DNA from: Siphlonurus alternatus | Lineage: Eukaryota; Arthropoda; Insecta; Ephemeroptera; Siphlonuridae | Reading direction: 5' to 3' | Assembly (NCBI GenBank): GCA_949825025.1 | Contig: OX463783.1 | Coordinates: 12,063,628-12,127,627 of the forward strand | DNA: 64,000 bases | Part shown: one piece after another, positions 27,366-39,020 of the stretch | How the letters are laid out: each line of letters starts with the position of its first letter | Numbering within the stretch: position 1 is the first letter of the stretch | The notes under the pieces: model-generated | What the model saw: the letters and a program-made list of their open reading frames with translations, nothing else | The model's database searches: none | What the model was told of the DNA's origin: nothing | Translations under genes and position numbers: made by a program

Positions 27366-27913
27366 TGATATTGCGATAAATGTTCTGACAGCATAAGAAA
27401 GAAGCTCATATAAGAAATTACAGTGTCTGCTTTTTTAAATTTGATATAAATTTGAAATTTTATATAGTGATAGAAATACTTAATGCATGATTTTAAACAA
27501 TATTTAAACAAAATGTTTCAAAAAATAATACAATTTTATTTGATTTATTCTTCTAGCTATGCATATAAGTATAAAAAATGAAAAATCTATGGTCCAAATA
27601 GTATTGAAAATATACACTATTAATCTTGACGCCTTGTAGTATGCAACCATGAAATACACATAAATGGGTACACTTAAATTTCAACGTTCATAGGAGGTTA
27701 GTAATCAAAATTAAAAACATTTGTATGTATAAAATTGTTGAATCTGTTTATTATAGGCTCCACGGTAAATCTAATACAGTTTGTCTCCAGCAAATTGTCC
27801 ATTTAAACATTGGATTATATGAATCGTGTTCCATCATAAATGATGTTATTGTGATTTCAGTAATTTCTTATCAATGTAAAAAAATAGGAAAAATTATTTA
27901 AATATTTTTGTTT

Positions 27914-28399
27914 TAATGGAGTACTGACCAAAAAAAAAAAGTTTCATTTTTTTGCCAACATTTCAAAAGGCACAAGAATTTCATAAAGAACAAGCCCTAT
28001 ATAGAACACAATTTCCTGATTTTATATGAATTTTTAAAACCTCTCAAAAATGACGTCATAGCATTGAATCTTAAATGGGAAAATAGATCAGTTAACATTG
28101 CCAAATCCCATACTTAATATTGAAATGTAACCAAAACTTCATTTGCAAGGTTTTCAGGTGGTAGAATCACGATAATGAAGGTTTGAAATTCGTACTTCAA
28201 TAACTTTTCATTTTAGCAATGTTAACTGATGCATTTCCCCATTTAAGATTCAATGCTATGACGTCATCAAAAAAAGTTTTAAAAATTCATATAAAATCAG
28301 TAAATTGTCGTAGAATGCTCTAATAGGGCTTGTTCTTCATAGAATTCACAGTACTTTTTACTAGTATTGCTAACTCAAATACCGGTCAGTACCCCATTA
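27914..28399. mobile_element. Foldback MITE, 486 bp, with TGACGTCA pair
   Basis: The ends are TAATGGAGTACTGACC and (inverted) TAATGGGGTACTGACC. The arms share GAACAAGCCCTAT and TGATTTTATATGAATTTTTA. TGACGTCA lies at 28051-28058 and 28259-28266. No other copy is seen in the window. Confidence 0.75.
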
Positions 28400-29330
28400 C
28401 CCATTACACATTTTTATTAAAAAAATAATATTACTGTGGAGTGGAATTGAAATTGACAGAACTAGCAACCTTAGCATGTTATATATTATAGACATTCATG
28501 GTTCAAAATGATATCAAATTTTAATTACTTATATAATAATTGACTTACCTCCAATTGCAACTCACATGTGCTTGTTACTATACGTTACGGCGGCATCCTG
28601 ACTGTCATGTTTTATATTATATAAAGGTACCTACTGCAGTTGCGTTTTATAATAAGACAGTGATTTTATAATAAGGTGTATATGTATGGAAATTCAAAAC
28701 AAGTTTAAACACATACCGTACACTATACATTACTGTATATATAAAATAGTTGATGGTATATATATAGTTTCATTATTATTATTATTATACAGGTAATCTG
28801 TTTATAGGATTATTTAAATAAATATATAACGCCCTTTTATTCTTTATATATTTATAAAGACCTACTGCTAAGAAATATTTATGAAAATATTTTTTTTAAG
28901 CTAAAAAATTATGGATGAATAAATACCACAGTAGCTATTTTTTTTAAATATAATGTATGTTGTGGAATTTTTTGGTATTATCATAATATATTTAAAGTTT
29001 TTTTTTTAGTTCTAATAATTTTATACAAGGAATATTTGAATAAATTAATTTAAAAAAGAATTAAATTTCAAGTAAAAAAAAAATAACTATTTTATTTATT
29101 AGTTAATAAATTCCAAAATAAAACGCTTTAAAGGAAAATTGAAAACAGTAATTCGCGTTTTTTTTTTTAAATGACATTTGACTATCCAGGAATGAGGCTA
29201 AGAAATTCGCTTCTCATCCATGCAGTTTGGTATAATATACGAGGGTCATTTTCGGGGCAGCACTATATGAAAAATTTAATTTTTGTGTTTACCATGTTTA
29301 TTTTACATGTTCACATTTCAAATTTCTTCT

Positions 29331-29390
29331 AGGTGGCTGTGTAGAAGTTCCCTAAAGCCAATATAATTTTAATTCAATTCAACATTTCAA
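29331..29390 (+). repeat. Short repeat tail, copy 2
   Basis: GGTGGCTGTGTAGAAGTTCC, AAAGCCAATATAATTT and AATTCAATTCAA match the 12.7-kb copy. Confidence 0.5.
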
Positions 29391-29408
29391 ATTTTCATCT
29401 CAAGTAAT

Positions 29409-29410
<2 letters not shown>

Positions 29411-29441
<31 letters not shown>
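29411..29441. repeat. Poly-T tract, about 31 bp
   Basis: A T homopolymer downstream of the short repeat tail at 29331-29390. Confidence 0.9.
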
Positions 29442-29443
<2 letters not shown>

Positions 29444-29626
29444 GGTGTTTTGAGTGTCAGATTGTCAGATGACACAGTAAAGTGTCCCAATTCTGCAAGT
29501 TCGTACCGTGATATATACTGAAGTTAATCTCTATGCTTGGCAAGCTTACTTTTAATAATGCTAAAAATGTTGACTGCATCACACCCAGCTCATTTTTGTT
29601 TTTTTCCTATATTAACAAACATAACT

Positions 29627-30124
29627 GGGTGCGATTCAAAAAGGGAGTGATCCAGATTCCTCACTAACCACGTTTTGCGCTTACCTAAACCAATGATACA
29701 TTAACCGTGGTTAATGAGAAACCAGCTTTAAAGGCGGATTCACATGGCGATTTTTATAATGCGACGCGACGCGAATAATGCGCCCTTGCTGTGACATTCA
29801 TTGGCGACCATATTGGGCGATTAAAAGAAAAAGAGCATCGTAAGTAACGCGATTACCGGCGAATTCGCCGCCGCATAGGATTTCGCAGCTTTTACGTTCA
29901 AATCGCGGCGTATCGCCGTTGTTGCTCATGAAATCAACCTTATCTCAGCTCATTTTTAGTTTTTTCCTATTAACAAACATAACTGGATGTGATTCAAAAA
30001 TGAAAAGCTATCCAGGTTCTTCACTAACCACGCTTAGCGCTTACCTAAACCAATGACACTTCATATATAACCGTGGTTAGTGAGAAACCAGCTTTATATA
30101 CTAAATTATCCTTTGTGAATCGCT
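29627..30124. mobile_element. Composite Harbinger-like element with internal duplication
   Basis: The left end GGGTGCGATTCA matches the 3.2-kb MITE, and TGAATCGC lies near 30117-30124 as its inverted counterpart. Inside, a unit of about 150 bp occurs twice in direct orientation (29586-29730 and 29946-30096). Both copies contain CAGCTCATTTTT, AACAAACATAACTGG, CTTACCTAAACCAATGA and GAGAAACCAGCTTTA. The two units are separated by a CpG-rich MITE. Confidence 0.55.
29729..29941. mobile_element. CpG-rich MITE, copy 1
   Basis: The element begins AAAGGCGGATTCACATGGCG and contains ATGCGACGCGACGCG and GGCGAATTCGCC. It ends in a diverged inverted terminus. The reverse complement of the central block (GGATTTCGCAGCTTTTACG) is found in the copy at 45.6 kb. 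It lies between two direct copies of another repeat unit. Confidence 0.65.
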
Positions 30125-30413
30125 TTAATTTATATCCATATGAGGAAGAAATATAATCCTAAAAGTTATCTTCATAATTAATTTGCAAACACACAATACG
30201 CTTATAAAATCTGACAAAATTTTTACAAAATTGAACCTTAAATACCTTGATAATAAGGTTAAAATTTGCATATCACACTGATATATGACGTGTGTGAAAT
30301 CTGACGCGACTCAAAGTATGTTGCTCTAATCTGATATTCGCTAGTGATGCTGCAAGGGTCGGGGGAAGATTGCAAGAAGGCGGCGGTGGAGTTTAATTTG
30401 ACGCCTCATCTCG

Positions 30414-30500
30414 CAGCCCCCCCCCCCCCTCTCCTCCCTGCGTCCTCACGGCGATGTCATTTTCACTACCACCTTCTTCCAGCATAGTAATCTTCTCAAC
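30414..30500 (-). CDS. Possible exon on the minus strand with a G-homopolymer (uncertain)
   Basis: Read on the minus strand, a T-rich acceptor (TTTCATTTTTTAG) is followed by an open frame with acidic, protein-like composition, containing MLEEGGSENDIAVRTQGG. It then runs into 13 G residues (30417-30429 on the + strand as C) and a stop shortly after. Deleting one G would keep the frame open for about another 24 codons, so the homopolymer length decides the reading. No clear donor follows. It could be a real exon, a broken exon or chance. The family is not recognised. Confidence 0.25.
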
Positions 30501-30887
30501 CTAAAAAATGAAATTTTAAATATTTAATTCATATCTTTTACATGCAAAAATATAATTTGACTTTTTTTTTTCCGAAACTTGTTATAACTTTAATACATTG
30601 TTGTTTATTTTAGCACGTCTCATGTAAGATTATATGGTTATTGTTATTTATTTATAAATCAAATATTTTAATGAAAATTCTATATTATGAGGCTTGTATT
30701 TTGTTCCTCATTTCTAATAATTATTTTCACTATATTAACGTGTATCGTATGACAAAAAAAAATCCCTTGTAATGCTATATGATTAAAAATAAATTTTAAT
30801 CTGCTTTACAATTTCAGCATTTACGTTAAGTGGGATTTTTTTTATGAAACTCAAAGCTATATGCCACATTGCATTTTGTGCTTATTT

Positions 30888-31291
30888 ATTTTTTTTTTTA
30901 ATCAAACCCTATTGGGTACTTCTATTTACTAATTACATACTACTTTGAAACTCCGAACCTTCCGAAACCCTAACTTGAGCGTTTCGCGGGCTCCTCTGGA
31001 ACGGGGGCGGCCACGGCCTCGCAAATTCATCCCGGCATTTGCCTGCGGCTGAGGGAAACGTGGAAACCTCAGCCAGGATGGACGCTACAGCTTTTGTCAA
31101 TGAACCGGAATTAAGTGCAATGGTCCAAAGCCAGGGGAACCACATAGTGGAAAAGCGCAACGTGTTACCCCTGGGAGGGAAGCGTGGTTTTTGTTGAAAA
31201 TGGTCACCCATCCAACTACTAACCACGCGCGGCGTTGCTTGACTTCGGTGATCTGAAGAGACCCGGTCAAGCGCACTGCGCCACACCTCCC
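30888..31291 (-). mobile_element. 5S rRNA-derived SINE, best-preserved copy
   Basis: On the minus strand the element begins GGGAGGTGTGGCGCAG. It carries all the 5S internal promoter blocks (AAGTCAAGCAACGCC, TTAGTA, TTGGATGGGTGACC) and the same body as the 21.1-kb copy, and it ends with GGGTTTGATT and an A-rich tail (T-rich on the + strand at 30886-30900). It is the longest and most CpG-rich copy, so probably the youngest in the window. Long open frames here are by-products of its higher G+C. Confidence 0.87.
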
Positions 31292-31947
31292 AAAATTATA
31301 CAAAATTATCAATATCATAAGAAACCATGCAATATTATATTCCTTATACAGTATAAGCAAAGAATTAATATCTAGATATTAATTCTTTGGTATAAGTTTA
31401 ATATTTTGACATTTTTATTATTTGTAGTACCAAAATTTGAAAATCAAGTACAAAGTTAAGTACTGAATTTGTTATTGAATTGATTAAGCTTGGAAAAATA
31501 CGATTTTCTGACACTTTTTTTATTCCTATGTCACCACAGAAATGCTGTTTCCGCATTATATTGTCATAATATAAGATTTGTTAAGGTATAAAAGTCCTTG
31601 GTGAATGCCCTCTATAAGTCGAAATTTTAGCAACAACAAAAAATATTGATTAATTTTTAAACAGATCTGTCAATTCTAATATTGTAATTTTTGCTTAAAT
31701 AATATTATATATCATGTAAATGAGACATTGTTGACGGTTATGACCTTAACACAAGTTCACTTAGGGGCCATTGCTGCATACGCTTTAGCAGTCAATGGTG
31801 TGCAATATATATTATTTGATCTAACTAATATAGTGTGTTGACCTGATCTTCTAGAAGGTTTCAGAAATGAGAAATAATTCGTACATTCAAAATTAATTTA
31901 TCGCCACTGTACAAATCGTTCCGTTCGATTTTTTATGACTAAATATG

Positions 31948-32153
31948 TACACCTCTGGATAGCACGAACTTTATTTCGGCCTCACTTGCTAAAGCTTTAA
32001 TAGACATTGAGAGAGATGCAATGCAGATTTGCAATTTCTGGTGAGGTTTTAAGGACCCAGTCTATCAATATCAAAAGAGTATTGGTATGTACCACGCCTA
32101 CAAACTAAGCAAGAGGCAGGAGTAAAGTTCGTTTTTGTCCAGAAATGTGTGTA
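31948..32153. mobile_element. CACCTC-family MITE, near-complete
   Basis: The left terminus is TACACCTCTGGATAGCACGA. The right terminus, inverted, reads TACACACATTTCTGGACAAA. The interior includes GCAGATTTGCAATTTC and ACCCAGTCTATCAATATC. It is about 206 bases, with TA at each end. Confidence 0.7.
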
Positions 32154-35100
32154 AAGTATGCTATCTTAAAATTTGTAACAATTCTCATTTTCAAATTAAT
32201 AGTTGCTTCTTGAAATATTCATAGAGCTAACTGTGTAAATTGTGTATATGATTTTGTTATTTATAATTTTCGATATCTTCAATACAACATGTAACCGGTA
32301 CTTGAAAGCTTATATATTAAGAAATACATTGATAGACGTTTAATCACAGTTTTTATAATATTTCATTGTTAGTGCTAAGGCTTTTTTTAATTTGACAAAT
32401 TCTAAGAAGTATAATAAAAAGTAATTGTTAATTTTATTATAAGTTTCATGAAAATATTCGATTTATTTAGATTTTCAAGTAAAAAGTAATTTCCAATATT
32501 ACCTGAAAGTTCACGTATCTTACATTAGATTGAATTATCATTAATCATGTATTTTTTTTTCAATTTAAATTTAAAAAATCTAATTTTAAATATATATTTT
32601 TTTTCATACTGATTACAAATTCAAATTATATGAAAAGCACATTAATTTAAGTTTAAGAAATAAGAAAAGAAGGCAATGTCCTTTTTTTTATTCTTTTTTC
32701 TTAAAGTTAATGAAATGTCAAGAATTTGTAAAAGTGTTTTGTATTTCTTGAAAATCGATCAGTAGTTTAGAAGGTTCCCATGCCTGTTTTAACAATATGT
32801 ACTATAATACGTAAAATAAGTCTGTATGTTAGTTTTTTTTATCTTCTTTACCAGTAGACTTTATTATCTAGATACTTTCAAGGCTTGGAACAATACTCAA
32901 TTGTTGAGAAACTTCATAGTCTGAGTCTTTTTACAAACTAACAACAAGAAAACAGTATTTTAGCAACAATAGAAAATTCGTATAATAATGCAAATTTTTA
33001 TAATACATTGGAAATAATAATTAAGTTTAGATGAAAATAATTTTTTTTTTGTGATGCATGTTTGTCATTATATAAAATTTTAAAGCACTTTGAAATTCTT
33101 TACATTCTTTTGATACTAATTTGTTCACACGTTTTTTATGTCTTCAACTGTGGTTTTACAATATTGTAGGAAGCAAATCGTAAAATCGTATCGCCAAATC
33201 GTCACATTTTAAATCAATTTCGTCATATTGGTTCATTTCCACCAATGAGGAGGCTTGTTACAAACTGTCCACCAATCACTGAAGACGTTACAAAAGACAT
33301 AAATTAAATATAACGTTATTTTCAAAGTTGAGACAATCGGCGATATAATGTTGTAAATTTGATTGTTTTAAGGTAGCCTCAGTTAATTTATATAGGTTTG
33401 GATAGATATAGCGTGCCTCTGGGTATCACAAATTCTTTTTAACTGTTATAGGTTTTCCACTAGACTATAGAGAGAGCATGGGATCTCACCTCCATAATTA
33501 ATACCTAATTGAACTATATTTTATTAAGGTACATGAGGTTGTTGATTCTAGTGAAATGAATTAATATTATTTTGTGTAGTAATTTTGGGAAATACCAGAG
33601 GAGTATAGCATGATTTTAATTTTTGTAACAATGCAATTTTTTTAACAATCTTATTTTTTATCGAGAAATATTTTTAATAATTTAAATATTATTTGAACTA
33701 TATTTTTATAGTAATATTTTTTAATGATGATATGCAAATAATAAAAAAATAAAATAATAATTTTTGCAATATCATTCCTTTAATATTATTAAAAAATAAA
33801 TATGAATTGAATGCAATTCATTTTTACATGTAATAATTTTTTTTAAAAAGATTTTTCCATATAAAGGCTACTGGTATTTAGAAGTAATTCTTAATCATTA
33901 TTATTTAACCAGAAGCTCCCTACTGCTGCTGCCTGCATATTATTTATATTATGTTACATACTTGCAAAGTCATTTTGTTTTGAAAGGTCCTATACTCCTA
34001 CTATAACATTAACTGAATGATATTACATGAAGGATATTCTTTTTATATACATGTACTGTAATAAATAAAGGTACAGTATATAATAAATTATATATTTTAG
34101 GGCGTGGTTTATAATTCTTATTAATGGAGGCAATGGGAATTTTTGGGATAAATTTGAGTATGAGTAACTTTGAGATCTAAGAAATGTTCGATTTGAATTT
34201 TGATATGATTTATGCGGTGACATACAAAATTTAAAATTTAGTTAAATTGAGCCTTATGGACTAAAATCAGAAATGGAACTCCCCCCACCCCCTCTGCGCT
34301 TTAAACATTCAATTTTAGAGCATTCTCAAAATTCGAAAAATTATTTAATTTAATTCTTTGCAAGACAAAAATATTCAATAATTGCAACAGCACTTAAAAT
34401 CAATCAAACAAGATAACTACTTTCTGTCAAAGATGATACAAGAAGACAGACTCGATTGGGAAGTTTCTATAGTTCGTATCTCCCCCAATGATGGCGCTAG
34501 TGCTTGATTACCTTTGTTTTAATGGTCCAGATGTTAAATATAGGTCATCATATAGGCGCAACGAGAGCAAAAGATGAAAATAATAACAATTTTATTATTG
34601 ACAATGGAGAGTTAAAAAATTTTATTTTTATTTATCATGCAACACTTAATTTGGTTTTCATTATTTATCATATTAAAAAAACATTATAATAATAATATAG
34701 AGCAATTTCAAGCTCTAAGCTCTATGAATGATTAAAAATACTTCCAGTAGCAAGAATACAAGAATTTATGTCCATATATAACGTTATATTTTTCAATTTC
34801 TTGAAGACAATAATAAAAATCAAAACAGATACTTTGCTAAATCCTGACATTTATAATAAAGACCGGCTATTCTTAACATGTTGCGATTTAAAATACAGCT
34901 CGTAAATATAGAAGTGTAAATTATATATTTTTTATTGTTGTCCAGAACACTTTAAATTTTGTTGTAAAGTATTCGTACATACCCTTATGTAATTCACCTT
35001 AATTTATAATTTATTTATTTATTATTATAATAAGTAACTTACAACCCCCAAACCACCCCTATTTACGTTTCTAGGTCATGCGTTTTTTGTACAAATTTAA

Positions 35101-36022
35101 TCCTTATATATATGGTACATAAGGTCTATAATTGCGAAAAAAAAGTATATGTAATTAAATACCTACTATGTTACCTATTATCTAGTACCCTTGGTGAATG
35201 GTATGTTAAGACAGCATATTGCGCCAGTCATCTTGAGTATGGTCTAAGGTACAAACAATAAGTCACGTCTACTACAGGTAAGAGAACATCGTCTCAAACT
35301 CAAGCATTAAATGATCTTTTTTTTTTTATATTATTATTTATAATCTTTCTCTCTGGTGTAATTATTCTTTTGAGAACAATAGTCTTCTTCTTACGACGAA
35401 TAATAATAATCATGATGAGTTTGCATTAAATTAACTGCGCGCGAGATTTTGTTTTTTATAATGTTAAGCTTCTGTGTAACAGTGTCTTTTTATAAATTAA
35501 ATATAAAAAAAAAATTGTAATTAACTGAGATTTTTAATATATAAAAGTAGTACATAAAAAAATAAAGAAAAGAAGATGATTTAAAATTGGTGGGAAAATT
35601 TTTGTTAATCTTTTTTAACATTAAATAAAAAAAAAAATTGTACGTTTTGTTATACATTTGAAAAATTAATTATGTTTATGCTTAATTTTTAATTATGATT
35701 AACAATACTTTGTTGTTGTTATTGTTTTTTTTTTTATTCATTTTGTCAAAGACATGCATGAGAAAGATAATTCAGTATATTTTTTAACAGTATAAAGTTG
35801 TGTGATGTATCTTTTTATAAATTCCCTTGATACATTTAATTTAAAACATTTTAAAATACTTTTAAAAAAGTTCTGTTTTTAAATGACATCTCAAAATGAT
35901 TGAATTCCTTTAATCCATCAATTACTAAAAGAGACTTGTCACTCAATCTAAAGAATGACAACATTTATTTACAATGGTTTCCATTTTATTTAAAAACTTC
36001 AAAATAAATTTACACCCTATTT
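32154..36022. other. AT-rich intronic DNA
   Basis: Two exon-like fragments were considered (33181-33306, preceded by ATATTGTAG; and about 35190-35278, followed by CAG|GTAAGA). Neither gives a complete splice-consistent exon. No repeat recognised. Confidence 0.45.
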
Positions 36023-36266
36023 AGATAACCAAAGTCAAGTATCGAGCATGGTTAGATCGTTAGTATTTGGATGGGTGACCATTTCAAATATAAATTTCGT
36101 TTCTCCCTCTATACGATAAATTCAACTCGATTTCCATTCATTTCTATGCATATCAAGTTGCATAATAAAGTTGCCCTGCGTTAGCTTTGCGATTTGGTAC
36201 ATTATTAAATGTAGAGGTGTCCGTCTTGACTGAAGTTTCCATGGTTCCCCCAGTCTCGCCTTAGCA
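36023..36266 (+). mobile_element. 5S-derived SINE, 5'-truncated and degraded
   Basis: It begins within the box A region (AAAGTCAAGTATCGAGCATG). It retains TTAGTATTTGGATGGGTGACC-like sequence and the body motif TCTTGACTGAAGTTTCCATG. The central part is heavily diverged and the GC-rich tail domain is missing. Confidence 0.65.
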
Positions 36267-36760
36267 AATAAGCAAGATGTAGCCTCAATCCTTTGTCGAT
36301 AACATGGCATTGGGGTGCTTTCCCTGGAAAAATAATATAAATATAAATTACCCAGCATAAATACAATAAATCCTACAGTACAGTATTATATAAAATTAAT
36401 TAATGTATAAATCTATAATGTAATAAAATATTATCGTGTACCGAATAACATTTTTATTTATATTCCCACGAATAACAACAAAATCTTATCAGACAAAATC
36501 CTAAGAAAAATATTATTTACTTAATATTTTAAAAATATTATTTTTTTTTCTTAATGATAAATATATTTTTGTTATCAAAATGTTATATTATATTGATTTA
36601 GTTTAGTATTTTTTTTTCTTTTTAGTATGTTTGTTGTCTCGACCTATTTGAGATAAGGTGAAATAGGTCTGGATGCTGGATGTGTCATCTAGAAAGCAAC
36701 CCTCAGGGATAAGACTTTAAGGTTTTAAAAGCATATAAGGTGGTATATAAAAAAGTAGGG

Positions 36761-36804
<44 letters not shown>

Positions 36805-38898
36805 ATAGAAGAGAGCAAGTACGGAAAAAAAAATTTGTGTTGTTTCTTTTTTAGAGAAAAAGTCAACTTTTTGAGGGGTTGAAACTAAAAAAAAAAGTAG
36901 ATATGTACGAAAAGCAGTATTATGTATGTCTGTCGCTTGATTTTCAGTGACGCGTAAAAGTACTCCAGAGTGCTATGTGGAATTCACATGAGATTTTATT
37001 TATATATATATATGGACAGTTCATATATGGAAAATAAGAAAAGAGGAGGGAAAAAAAAATCTCTAAAAGAAAAGAGAATATACATATTTTTTTTAAATCG
37101 ATAAAATCTTTGTCTCTTATACAGTCTGTATAATCTTTCTCTCAACTATCTGAATATCAAAGAAAATCTAGTATTTTTATTATAAAACAATGGATTTAAA
37201 TAATTATTATTAGATTATTGGACAAAAGGATTTCTGAAATAAATTAACGGTATATTGTCATGCTTCTTCGGCGGTGGTATACACGTAGCTAGAATTTTTG
37301 TTTAAAAAGAAGGGGGGGGGGGACAGAAGGTGATTCTTTAATTTTAATATATTTTCTTTTTGCTGGGACAATTGGGGAGGGGGGTGGGGAAGTTCTCTTT
37401 ATTATCAATTTTCTCCCAAAATGACACCTTTTAACTTATTTTTTGTTGTACGTAATATTGCTATTTGTGCCTGTAAAAGAAATAAAACATTATAATTATA
37501 GGCATGTAACATTTCCAATACTATTTTTACCAGTATATTACCGACGGTGAATATATATTTTTTATATAAATTTATATAATAATAATATCACTGTTGCAAT
37601 TTTCTTTCCTCTAATAGTTGCAATATTATTTAATTTCTCCAATCTGTTAAGTATCTTAAATTTATATCAAGGCATACAGTATCCTTATAAATTCCTGGAT
37701 TAATGTAATATATTTTTAAACTACTATTTCTTCATACCACACAAAAAGTATCAAATTTTAAGTATACAACATTATTACTAAGAATAATCCATTCATATAA
37801 ATAATTACATACATATATCAGTAAAGAATTCTAACTAAACACACCATTTTTTTTTATATGTATTTTATAACCTTGATCGGGATTAAAACCGCAGTATAAA
37901 AATTAGAACACCGGTCTGTTAAAAGCATTTAAAGAATATAAACTACCTGCCAATTTAATGATAGTTAATATAATATATATTTTTTTTTATCCATGCTCCC
38001 TTCCATATCGGAATACTCATAATGACAGAGTATGGTATCTCCACCGAACGCCCCCCCCCCCCCCTCCCCGTCATTCCCAATGGCTCCTCACATGATGATA
38101 ATTTGACGTCTGTTTCCCATGCCTTATAGACGCCAAGTTTGTAAGAATTGTAAGAAAAAATAAATGTTCAATATTTCCTTTTTTTTCAATTAATAATTTA
38201 TATAAAAAATCAATAAAAATAATATATAATTTATAAAGTAATTAATCATAATATTCGTGTACAAATTTTATAATTCTTTACTTAGTTTAAATTTTTTATA
38301 GGTGTAATTATAATACAAATTGAGTTATAATATACCACAGGTAAGTATATTTGTTTTTGTAATAATTGTAAAAATATGTACAAAGAAGAAGAATTTTATG
38401 TACTTAGTAATTTCATTGTCTTGGACAATCATATATAATTAAGTAATATGTAATGTAATTACTCTATTGAATATAAACATTTTTTTTTCAGAAAATTATA
38501 TTTAAACATAATTATAATATTTTTGTTGATTATAATTTTAAATAGGAGGATTGTATTTAATATGTTGATTCTCCGAATTAAATTAATGTATTATTATAAT
38601 AATTATGATAATAATACATGCATTCCATACTTATTGTGTTGTTTTAAAGTATACTTGTGGGTGTGAGGATAGTCCATTTTATCTTATCGCAATTTATCAA
38701 AATTTTATGTTTAATTTAGGGGTGCAGAGACCTTATACTGTTAGGGGTGCTATCGACTCATTCAAACATTTATTTTGATCATACAAGCTTATGGATCATG
38801 TAAATATTACTAAAACTGATTAAATTTAATTACAATTAACTTGAAATGACTGTTAAACTGTCTCCATGTATGCATGATAATATGCAAAATTTAATAAT
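36267..38898. other. AT-rich intronic DNA with G/C homopolymers
   Basis: Apart from the GA run, only G-runs (37313, 37376) and a C-run (38049) stand out. Confidence 0.5.
36763..36801. repeat. (GA)n microsatellite
   Basis: A GA dinucleotide run of about 39 bases. Confidence 0.95.
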
Positions 38899-39020
38899 AG
38901 GCCTGTTCGTAAACCCTGCCCCGAGTACACTTTCTACACTTAATCGACCTTATGTTCATGTGAGTAAGGTCGATTGGGTGCAGAAAGTGTACACCAAGCA
39001 GAGGGTTTACGAACAGACCT
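38899..39020. mobile_element. Hairpin MITE, 122 bp
   Basis: The ends are AGGCCTGTTCGTAAACCC and (inverted) AGGTCTGTTCGTAAACCC. The arms continue through TACACTTTCT and AATCGACCTTA to a short loop. Similar solo ends (ACGAACAGACCT at 6632-6643 and AGGTCTGTTCTTAAAT at 58211-58226) suggest eroded relatives. Confidence 0.7.

Noticed and set aside
30933..31360. Two minus-strand frames of 87 and 117 codons
   Set aside because: Both are within or overlap the SINE at 30888-31291.
33181..33306. Exon-like stretch after ATATTGTAG
   Set aside because: 45 open codons ending in TAA, but no upstream partner phase can be tested and the composition is not decisive.
35190..35278. Exon-like stretch ending in CAG|GTAAGA
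   Set aside because: All three frames contain a stop between the best acceptor and the donor.
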